Below are positions 57,825-64,000 of a DNA stretch of 64,000 nucleotides, piece after piece. Position 1 is the stretch's first letter; every line of letters starts with the position of its first letter. A program made the translations under genes and the position numbers. This stretch comes from Pseudoxanthomonas sangjuensis (GTDB lineage Bacteria > Pseudomonadota > Gammaproteobacteria > Xanthomonadales > Xanthomonadaceae): NCBI RefSeq assembly GCF_010211755.1, contig NZ_PDWR01000001.1, positions 1 through 64,000 of the forward strand, written 5' to 3'. Below the pieces are notes generated by a model. It ran no database searches. It was given only the letters and a program-made list of their open reading frames with translations, and was not told the origin of the DNA.

Positions 57825-58607
57825 ATGGGTATCATTCTCAAGACAACGGAAGAAATCGAAAAGATGCGCGAGGCCGGCCGCCTGGCGGCCGAGGTGCTGC
57901 ATCTGGTCGCCGACTACGTGAAGCCGGGCGTGACCACCGCCGAGCTGGACCGCATCTGCCACGACCACATCGTCAACGTGCAGAAGGCCGTTCCGGCCAA
58001 CGTCGGCTATCGCGGCTACCCGAAGACGGTCTGCACCTCGGTCAACAACGTCATCTGCCACGGCATCCCCAGCGAAGGCAAGGTGCTGAAGGAAGGCGAC
58101 ATCGTCAACATCGACGTCACCGTGATCAAGGACGGCTGGCACGGCGACACCAGCCGCATGTACTACGTCGGCACGCCGTCGGTGATGGCCAGGCGCCTGG
58201 TCGAAGTGACCCGCGAGGCGATGTGGCGCGGCATCAGGGCGGTGCGGCCGGGCGCGACGCTCGGCGACGTCGGCCACGCGATCCAGAGCTACGCCGAGTC
58301 CGAGCGCTTCAGCGTGGTCCGCGAATACTGCGGCCACGGCATCGGCAAGGTCTACCACGACGAGCCGCAGGTGCTGCATTACGGCCGCCCCGGCGATGGC
58401 CTGGTGCTGAAGCCGGGCATGACCTTCACCATCGAGCCGATGATCAACGAAGGCACGCGCTACACCCGGGTGTTGCCGGACGGCTGGACCGTGGTCACCA
58501 AGGACCGCAAGCTGTCGGCGCAGTGGGAACACATGGTCGCGGTCACCGAGGACGGCGTCGACGTGCTGACCCGGGTTCCCGGCGACGACAACGACGCCTG
58601 GTTGTAA
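57825..58607 (+). CDS. map: Methionine aminopeptidase, type I
   Basis: Map removes initiator methionine from nascent proteins. The 260-aa product has metal-ligand motifs VNIDVTVIKDGWHGDTSRMY, YCGHGIGKVYHDEP, MTFTIEPMI and AQWEHMVAVTED. A GATAAT at 57813-57818 sits only seven bases before the ATG, so the mRNA may be nearly leaderless. The gene is divergent from the pilin gene; four bases separate it from glnD. Confidence 0.96.
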   Translation: MGIILKTTEEIEKMREAGRLAAEVLHLVADYVKPGVTTAELDRICHDHIVNVQKAVPANVGYRGYPKTVCTSVNNVICHGIPSEGKVLKEGDIVNIDVTVIKDGWHGDTSRMYYVGTPSVMARRLVEVTREAMWRGIRAVRPGATLGDVGHAIQSYAESERFSVVREYCGHGIGKVYHDEPQVLHYGRPGDGLVLKPGMTFTIEPMINEGTRYTRVLPDGWTVVTKDRKLSAQWEHMVAVTEDGVDVLTRVPGDDNDAWL

Positions 58608-58611
58608 ACGG

Positions 58612-61242
58612 ATGGGCGCCGCGACGAACGATCCCGCGTCGCCGCCGTCCGTCATGGAGGCCACTTCGCTCCACGACCCCGAATGGGCCGCGCGCGCGCG
58701 GCAGTTGCTGGCCGAGATCGACGCGCGCCTGGCCGAACGCTTCGCCCGCAGCGAACGCACCGACCGCCTGCTGGCGCTGCGCGCGCGCGGGGTCGATCGC
58801 GTGCTGCAGGAAGCGTGGACGCGTTGCGTTCCCGCCGGCGCGCCGCTGGCCCTGTTCGCGGTCGGCGGCTACGGCCGCGGCGAACTGTTCCCGCATTCCG
58901 ACATCGACCTGCTGGTGCTGGCCGACACCGGCGTGCAGCAGGCGCATCATGCCGCGCTGGCGCGCTTCTTCGCATTGCTGTGGGACGCCGGCCTGCCGGT
59001 CAGCCACGCGGTGCGTTCGCCGCAGCAGTGCACGCAGGCCTGCGCCGACGACCAGACCGTGCTCACCGCGCTGATCGAAGCGCGCGCGCTGGCCGCCGAC
59101 GATGCGGCGACGGCGCGCCTCGACGATGCGATCTCGACCCAGCGCATCTGGCCGCCGTGCGAGTTCTTCGCCGCCAAGCGCGAGGAAATGCGCCAGCGCC
59201 ATGCGCGCTTCGGCGACACCGCGGAGAACCTCGAGCCGAACATCAAGGAAGGCCCCGGCGGCCTGCGCGACCTGCACACGCTGGGCTGGATGGCGCTGCG
59301 CACCTTCGGCGTGCGCGACCTCGAACAACTGGCCGGCCTCGGCCAGCTCGGCGCCGACGAGGCCCGTGCACTGGCGCGCGAGCGCATCGCGCTCAGCCGC
59401 CTGCGCTACGGCCTGCACCTGGTCGCCGGCCGGCCCGAGGAGCGCCTGCGCTTCGATTACCAGAAGACGCTGGCGGAACGGCTCGGCTTCGCCGACGACG
59501 GCGACAGCCTGGGCGTCGAGAAGATGATGCAGGGCTTCTACCGCAGCGCCGCGGTGGTGCGCAGGATCGGCGACCGCCTGCTGCAGCGCTTCGAGGAGCA
59601 GTTCGACGGCGCGTTGGAACCGGAGCCGCTGGACGAACGCTTCGACCTGTACGGCGGCTATCTGGCCGCGCGCGCGCCGGGCTGGCCGCATGGCGACATC
59701 GCCGAGGTGTTCGCGCTGTTCGCGGCCTGGGCGGCGCACGCCGAGGTGCGCGGCCTGCGCTCGCATGCCGCGCGCGCGCTGGCCGAGGCGTTGCCGAAGC
59801 TGCCGGCCTACACCGGTGCGCCGGCGCCGGTACGCGAGCAGTTCATGGCGCTGCTGCGCGGCCCGCGTGCGGTCGACACGCTGACCCGGATGGCGCGGCT
59901 CGGCGTGCTGGGGCAATGGCTGCCGGCGTTCGCCCGGGTTTCCGGGCGCATGCAGTTCGACCTGTTCCACGTCTACACCGTCGACCAGCACACGCTGATG
60001 GTGCTGCACAACCTGGCGACGTTCGCCGATGGCCGCGCCGACGAGCGCTTCTCGATCGCGCACGAGGTCTGGCCGCGCCTGCGCAAGCCGGAGCTGCTGC
60101 TGCTCGCCGGCCTGTTCCACGACATCGCCAAGGGCCGCCGCGGCGACCATTCCGAACTCGGCGCGGTCGACGCCCGCGAATTCTGCGCGGCGCACGGCCT
60201 GCCCGAAGGCGACACCGACCTGGTCGCGTGGCTGGTCGAACAGCACCTGCGCATGTCGGTCACCGCGCAGAAACAGGACATTTCCGATCCGGACGTGATC
60301 CGCCGCTTCGCCGCGCTGGTCGGCGACCGCGAGCGCCTCGACTATCTCTACCTGCTGACTTGCGCCGACATCGCCGGCACCAGCCCCAAGCTGTGGAACG
60401 CCTGGAAGGACCGGCTGCTGGCCGACCTGTATTTCGCCACCGGACGCGCGTTGCGCGAGGGCGACGAGCGCAACGTGGCCGCGGCCACGCGCGGCGCCGA
60501 AACGCGCGCGGCCGCGCGCGAGCTGATGGCCGCGCAGGGCTTCGACGACGCGACCATCGCCCGCCAGTTCGCCGGGATGCCGGAGGCAAGCTTCCTGCGC
60601 TACCGGCCGGAGCAACTGGCCTGGCAGGCGGCCGCGCTGTCCCGGATCCAGCTGGGCGAAACGCTGGTCGCCGCGCGGCGCATCGGCAACGACGCGGCGA
60701 TGGAGGTGTTCGTGTTCTCGCCGGACCGCGACGGCCTGTTCGCGGCGATCCTGGCCACGCTGGACCGGTTCGGCTTCGCGATCCACCAGGCGCGCGTGCT
60801 CGACGCGCCCAACGGCATGGTTTCCGATACCTTCGAAATCCTGCCCGCGGACAACTGGGCCAGCGGCGATCCGGACGAGGTGGCCGATGGCCTGCGCCGC
60901 GCGCTGGAAGGGTCGCTGGACCAGGTGCGCACCGTGCGCCGCGCGGTGCCGCGGCAACTGCGGCATTTTCGTTTCGCCCCGCGTATCGAATTCACCGAGA
61001 CTGCCGACGGCCGGCGCACGCTGCTGAGCCTGGTCGCGCCCGACCGCCCCGGCCTGCTCGCCGACGTGGCGCGCGCGCTGCGCGTGTGCCGGCTGCGCGT
61101 GCACGACGCGCGCATCGCGACCTTCGGCGAGCGCGCCGAGGACCTGTTCCAGATCACCGACGAGAACAACCGGCCGCTCGACGACGGCAGCAAGGGCGTG
61201 CTGCGCGAAACCCTGCGCGCGGCGATCCTGGCGAATGCGTAA
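58612..61242 (+). CDS. glnD: Bifunctional [protein-PII] uridylyltransferase / uridylyl-removing enzyme
   Basis: GlnD senses glutamine and modifies PII. The 876-aa product has the nucleotidyltransferase motif GGYGRGELFPHSDIDLLVL (85-103), IKEGPGGLRDLHTL, and an HD domain (LFHDIAKGRRGDHSE, HD at 503-504). Two C-terminal ACT domains follow (about 700-775, and from 800 with SLVAPDRPGLLADVARAL). Length is normal. It starts four bases after map, as in E. coli dapD-glnD-map order. Confidence 0.96.
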   Translation: MGAATNDPASPPSVMEATSLHDPEWAARARQLLAEIDARLAERFARSERTDRLLALRARGVDRVLQEAWTRCVPAGAPLALFAVGGYGRGELFPHSDIDLLVLADTGVQQAHHAALARFFALLWDAGLPVSHAVRSPQQCTQACADDQTVLTALIEARALAADDAATARLDDAISTQRIWPPCEFFAAKREEMRQRHARFGDTAENLEPNIKEGPGGLRDLHTLGWMALRTFGVRDLEQLAGLGQLGADEARALARERIALSRLRYGLHLVAGRPEERLRFDYQKTLAERLGFADDGDSLGVEKMMQGFYRSAAVVRRIGDRLLQRFEEQFDGALEPEPLDERFDLYGGYLAARAPGWPHGDIAEVFALFAAWAAHAEVRGLRSHAARALAEALPKLPAYTGAPAPVREQFMALLRGPRAVDTLTRMARLGVLGQWLPAFARVSGRMQFDLFHVYTVDQHTLMVLHNLATFADGRADERFSIAHEVWPRLRKPELLLLAGLFHDIAKGRRGDHSELGAVDAREFCAAHGLPEGDTDLVAWLVEQHLRMSVTAQKQDISDPDVIRRFAALVGDRERLDYLYLLTCADIAGTSPKLWNAWKDRLLADLYFATGRALREGDERNVAAATRGAETRAAARELMAAQGFDDATIARQFAGMPEASFLRYRPEQLAWQAAALSRIQLGETLVAARRIGNDAAMEVFVFSPDRDGLFAAILATLDRFGFAIHQARVLDAPNGMVSDTFEILPADNWASGDPDEVADGLRRALEGSLDQVRTVRRAVPRQLRHFRFAPRIEFTETADGRRTLLSLVAPDRPGLLADVARALRVCRLRVHDARIATFGERAEDLFQITDENNRPLDDGSKGVLRETLRAAILANA

Positions 61243-61260
61243 ACTTGCCATCCGGCCCCG

Positions 61261-61324
61261 TGTAGGAGCGGCGTGAGCCGCGACGCTCTTCGCGAAAGTC
61301 TTCGCGGCTCACGCCGCTCCTACA
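61261..61324. repeat. REP-like palindrome between glnD and dapD
   Basis: Bases 61261-61283 are the exact reverse complement of 61302-61324, a 23-bp inverted repeat with an 18-base centre. The arm core GTAGGAGCGGCGTGAGCCGC is of the dispersed palindrome type found in Xanthomonadaceae. Related pieces are seen at 24848, 36790 and 49340. Confidence 0.85.
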
Positions 61325-61367
61325 AGAGCCCTTCCCCACAACAGCGCACCACCAAGGAACCCCACGC

Positions 61368-62213
61368 ATGACCGCTGGCAGCACCGACGAACTCCGCCGC
61401 ATCCTCGAAAGCGCCTTCGAGCGCCGCGCCGAACTGGCCGCCGACGAAATCGCCGGCAGCGTCAAACCGGCGGTGGAGCGCGCCATGGCCGGCCTCGAGT
61501 CCGGCGAATTGCGCGTCGCCGAACCGGACGGCAGCGGCGGCTGGAAGGTCAACGAGTGGCTGAAGAAGGCGGTGCTGCTGTACTTCCGGGTCAACGACAT
61601 GGCCGTGGTCGAGGCGCAGCCGGCGCCGTTCTGGGACAAGGTCGAAGCGCGCTTCGCCGGTTACGACGAGGCGAAGTTCCGCGCCGCCGGCGTGCGCGTG
61701 GTGCCGGGCGCGGTGGCGCGCCGCGGTTCGTACTTCGGCAGGGACGTGGTGCTGATGCCGAGTTTCGTCAACATCGGCGCCTACGTGGGCGAGGGCACGA
61801 TGGTCGACACTTGGGCCACGGTCGGCTCCTGCGCGCAGATCGGCAAGCATTGCCACCTGTCCGGCGGCGCCGGCATCGGCGGCGTGCTCGAGCCGCTGCA
61901 GGCTTCGCCGACGATCATCGAGGACCATTGCTTCATCGGCGCGCGTTCGGAAGTGGTCGAGGGCGTGGTCGTCGGCCACCACAGCGTGATCGGCATGGGC
62001 GTGTTCCTCGGCCAGTCCACGCGCATCTACAACCGCGCCACCGGCGAGATTTCCTACGGCTACGTCCCGCCGGGCAGCGTGGTCGTGTCGGGCCAGTTGC
62101 CTTCGGCCGATGGCAAGTACTCGTTGTACTGCGCGGTGATCGTCAAGCAGGTCGACGAGAAGACCCGCAGCAAGACCTCGGTCAACGACCTGTTGCGCGG
62201 GCTGGCGGATTGA
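61368..62213 (+). CDS. dapD: 2,3,4,5-tetrahydropyridine-2,6-dicarboxylate N-succinyltransferase
   Basis: DapD acts in lysine/diaminopimelate synthesis. The 281-aa product has the typical N-terminal domain, [16 protein letters not shown], and hexapeptide repeats ([43 protein letters not shown]). It starts 125 bases after glnD, behind the REP-like palindrome. The arsC-like gene and dapE follow. Confidence 0.96.
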   Translation: MTAGSTDELRRILESAFERRAELAADEIAGSVKPAVERAMAGLESGELRVAEPDGSGGWKVNEWLKKAVLLYFRVNDMAVVEAQPAPFWDKVEARFAGYDEAKFRAAGVRVVPGAVARRGSYFGRDVVLMPSFVNIGAYVGEGTMVDTWATVGSCAQIGKHCHLSGGAGIGGVLEPLQASPTIIEDHCFIGARSEVVEGVVVGHHSVIGMGVFLGQSTRIYNRATGEISYGYVPPGSVVVSGQLPSADGKYSLYCAVIVKQVDEKTRSKTSVNDLLRGLAD

Positions 62214-62217
62214 GCCC

Positions 62218-62580
62218 ATGGCGACCACCGTCTACGGCCTGAAGAACTGCGACACCTGCAAGAAGGCGCTGAAGTGGCTCGACCGTTTCGGCATCGCGCA
62301 CGCCTTCGTCGACTACCGCGACAACCGGCAGCCGCCGGAAACGCTGGTCGCCTGGGCGGCGAAGGCGGGTGGCTGGGATGCGCTGGTCAACAAGTCGTCG
62401 ACCACGTGGCGGCAGCTGCCGGAAACCCGCAAGTCGCCGGGCAGCGAGGCCGAGTGGAAGCTACTGCTGAAGGAATACCCGCAGCTGATCCGGCGTCCGG
62501 TGGTGGTCACCGACGACGGCGAAATGACGCAGGGATTCTCCGACAACGGCTTCAAGAAGCGCTTCGGGGTCGGCAAGTGA
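62218..62580 (+). CDS. ArsC/Spx-family protein (YffB-like)
   Basis: The 120-aa protein has an ArsC-like fold starting [19 protein letters not shown] with CxxC (CDTC) and [14 protein letters not shown]. YffB is a likely counterpart; its gene precedes dapE in E. coli too. It lies four bases after dapD. The biochemical role is unclear. Confidence 0.9.
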   Translation: MATTVYGLKNCDTCKKALKWLDRFGIAHAFVDYRDNRQPPETLVAWAAKAGGWDALVNKSSTTWRQLPETRKSPGSEAEWKLLLKEYPQLIRRPVVVTDDGEMTQGFSDNGFKKRFGVGK

Positions 62581-63704
62581 GCGATGTCGTCGCGCTCGCC
62601 AGCGAACTGATCTCGCGCCGTTCCGTCACCCCGGACGACGCCGGCTGCCAGCAGGCGATCGCATGGCGCCTGCAGCAGGCCGGATTCCGGACCGAGGACC
62701 TGCGCTTCGGCGAAGTCGACAACCTGTGGGCCACGCACGGCGAAGGTTCGCCGGTCCTCGTGCTGCTCGGCCACACCGACGTGGTGCCGCCGGGGCCGGC
62801 CGAGGCGTGGCAGAGCGATCCGTTCGCGCCGACCATCCGCGATGGCGTGCTGTACGGGCGCGGCGCGGCGGACATGAAGGGCAGCGTGGCGGCCTTCGTC
62901 GTCGCGCTGGAAAAGTTCGTCGCCGCGCATCCGGACCATCCGGGCACGGTCGCGCTGCTGCTGACCTCGGACGAGGAAGGCGATGCCGTCGACGGCGTGC
63001 GCAAGGTCGCCGAAGCCTTCCGCGAGCGCGGCCAGCGCATCGACTGGTGCATCACCGGCGAGCCTTCGTCGACCGCCAGGCTCGGCGACCTGCTGCGCGT
63101 CGGCCGCCGCGGCACGCTGTCGGCGACGCTGTTCGTGCGTGGCGTCCAGGGCCATGTCGCCTATCCGGACAAGGCGCGCAACCCGATCCACCAGGCGCTG
63201 CCGGCACTGGCCGAACTCGCAGCGCGCAAGTGGGACGACGGCTACGAGAGCTTCCCGCCGACCAGTTTCCAGATATCGAACGTGCATGCCGGCACCGGCG
63301 CCAACAACGTGATCCCCGGCGAACTGCGGGTGCTGTTCAACCTGCGCTACAACCCGGTGTGGCGCGCGGAGCGGCTCGAAACCGAGGTCGAGGCGGTGCT
63401 GAAGGAACACGGCCTCGAATACGCCATCCACTGGCATCGCGGCGGCGAGCCGTTCTACACCCCGGAAGGAAAGCTGCGGTCCGTCGCGCGCGAGGTGCTG
63501 GCGCAGTTCTCGGGCGCCGCGCCGGAGGAGAGCACGGCGGGCGGCACCTCCGACGCGCGCTTCATCGCCCCGCTGGGCGCCGAGTGCATCGAGGTCGGCC
63601 CGGTCAACGCCAGCATCCACAAGGTCGACGAGCACGTGTCGGTAGCCGACCTTGAAGCGCTGCCGGACCTGTACCTGCGCCTCGTCGAGCGCCTGTTCGC
63701 CTAG
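62577..63704 (+). CDS. dapE: Succinyl-diaminopimelate desuccinylase
   Basis: DapE removes the succinyl group in diaminopimelate synthesis. The 375-aa product starts at GTG 62577, overlapping the arsC-like stop (GTGA). Motifs include [34 protein letters not shown] and GGTSDARFI. Its neighbour dapD shows a lysine/DAP cluster. Confidence 0.95.
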   Translation: MSDVVALASELISRRSVTPDDAGCQQAIAWRLQQAGFRTEDLRFGEVDNLWATHGEGSPVLVLLGHTDVVPPGPAEAWQSDPFAPTIRDGVLYGRGAADMKGSVAAFVVALEKFVAAHPDHPGTVALLLTSDEEGDAVDGVRKVAEAFRERGQRIDWCITGEPSSTARLGDLLRVGRRGTLSATLFVRGVQGHVAYPDKARNPIHQALPALAELAARKWDDGYESFPPTSFQISNVHAGTGANNVIPGELRVLFNLRYNPVWRAERLETEVEAVLKEHGLEYAIHWHRGGEPFYTPEGKLRSVAREVLAQFSGAAPEESTAGGTSDARFIAPLGAECIEVGPVNASIHKVDEHVSVADLEALPDLYLRLVERLFA

Positions 63705-63730
63705 GTGCGCCGGAAGGCGCGCCGGCATGG

Positions 63731-63775
63731 TTGCTTGCGCAACTGTTGCGCAAGCCCACGATCATCGGTTAGCGT
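63731..63775 (+). promoter_or_regulatory. Palindrome and putative promoter of the asnB leader
   Basis: GCTTGCGCAA (63733-63742) and TTGCGCAAGC (63746-63755) form a perfect 10-bp inverted repeat around CTG, with no U tract. A TTGCGC (63746-63751) in the right arm has TAGCGT (63770-63775) 18 bases later. This would start transcription at about 63782, right at the leader ATG. The palindrome may be an operator or the 3' hairpin of dapE. Confidence 0.45.
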
Positions 63776-63782
63776 TGGCCGC

Positions 63783-63875
63783 ATGAAGTCCTTCGCCGCC
63801 AACGTCGCGAATCCGAATAACCGCAACAACCTGCGTGCGAACGATCGTGCGCGGCCGGTGCGGGGCCGCGACTAG
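63783..63875 (+). CDS. Asn-rich leader peptide (30 aa), putative asnB attenuator peptide
   Basis: ATG 63783 opens a 30-codon frame ending at TAG 63873. Residues 7-20 include seven asparagines (NVANPNNRNNLRAN), followed by an Arg-rich tail. The frame has no visible Shine-Dalgarno, and the proposed transcription start almost coincides with the ATG, so it may be translated leaderless. It lies upstream of asnB with an alternative RNA fold and a terminator between. Translation stalling at Asn codons is the inferred signal. I am fairly confident of the ORF and composition; its regulatory role is untested. Confidence 0.72.
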   Translation: MKSFAANVANPNNRNNLRANDRARPVRGRD

Positions 63876-63930
63876 GCCAAGGGCAACCAGCCGAACAACC
63901 GAAACCCGCATCGCAAGATGCGGGTTTTTT
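63850..63930 (+). terminator. Putative asnB attenuator: pause hairpin, antiterminator and terminator
   Basis: Three competing helices are visible. Hairpin 1: 63850-63856 with 63864-63870 (7 GC pairs). Antiterminator: 63857-63864 with 63905-63912 (8 pairs, one G-U). Terminator: 63902-63912 with 63917-63927 (11 pairs, GCAA tetraloop), with six U at 63925-63930. The antiterminator uses the left arm of the terminator, so both cannot form at once. Confidence 0.75.
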
Positions 63931-63968
63931 CGTTTCCAGCCATCCCAATCCAACTTCGGGGAATTCCC

Positions 63969-64000
63969 ATGTGTTCGATCTTCGGCATCTTCGGCCTGCA
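63969..64000 (+). CDS. asnB: Asparagine synthetase B (glutamine-hydrolysing), 5' end only
   Basis: Only the first ten codons are inside the window: MCSIFGIFGL. The Cys2 nucleophile and this start are diagnostic of class II amidotransferases such as AsnB. GGGGAA about seven bases upstream can act as ribosome binding site. The rest of the gene runs past the window end. It lies behind an Asn-rich leader ORF and intrinsic terminator. Confidence 0.85.
   Translation, partial: MCSIFGIFGL

Noticed and set aside
63762-63953. Minus-strand 63-codon frame opposite the Asn-rich leader
   Set aside because: It crosses the terminator and has no ribosome binding site; the plus-strand leader explains the region better.

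Overview
The window is a GC-rich, densely packed bacterial chromosome segment. Gene content and synteny point to a gammaproteobacterium of the Xanthomonadaceae/Lysobacter group. The evidence is the lon-hupB-tRNA-ppiD start, the gloB/yafS-rnhA-dnaQ block, the dapD-glnD-map / rpsB-tsf-pyrH-frr-uppS-cdsA-dxr-rseP-bamA-lpxD-fabZ-lpxA-lpxB-rnhB block, and TonB-box-like VVTG motifs. This is inference from gene families; no search was run. No prophage, insertion sequence or CRISPR array is visible, and the window is mostly core housekeeping with small accessory insertions.

Layout. 1-5.3 kb: lon, hupB, tRNA-Val(TAC), tRNA-Asp(GTC), ppiD (+ strand). 5.4-8.2 kb: fabI, an mltD-like lytic transglycosylase and gloB (-). 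8.2-9.8 kb: a yafS-like methyltransferase and a PP2C phosphatase (+). 9.8-12.8 kb: an overlapping operon rnhA-GNAT-dnaQ-amidohydrolase (-). 12.9-18.6 kb: a membrane protein, a lower-GC orphan gene flanked by imperfect repeats, then a sigma/anti-sigma/yigZ/ABC-exporter operon (-). 18.7-21.7 kb: a GAF-GAF-GGDEF-EAL protein (+). 21.7-24.8 kb: a VWA lipoprotein and xseA (-). 24.9-26.2 kb: ispG (+). 26.2-34.1 kb: an exported NTF2-like protein, a stand-alone HD-GYP protein, an EamA transporter, murB, pyrD, a methyltransferase, an ALDH7 dehydrogenase and two related small proteins (-). 34.3-36.7 kb: a CadC-like TPR regulator with a composition break, and a small ORF (+). 36.8-52.9 kb: the envelope/translation block (-), with a cold-shock-excalibur gene and a cation efflux gene between pyrH and frr, and without skp or dnaE. 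53.0-57.6 kb: a four-gene archaic (Csu-like) chaperone-usher pilus operon inserted between map and rpsB (-). 57.8-63.7 kb: map, glnD, dapD, an arsC-like gene and dapE (+). 63.7-64.0 kb: a leader region and the first codons of asnB.

The most interesting element is the asnB leader. A 30-codon ORF (63783-63875) has seven Asn codons within its first 20 codons. It is followed by mutually exclusive RNA helices and a strong intrinsic terminator immediately before asparagine synthetase. It looks like an asparagine-sensing transcription attenuator, a class I do not know as a described regulator of asnB in proteobacteria.

Most operons are joined by ATGA or GTGA overlaps, so translational coupling is common. 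Three promoters share the spacing TTGCGC-18 nt-TAnnnT (hupB, rpsB and the putative asnB leader promoter).
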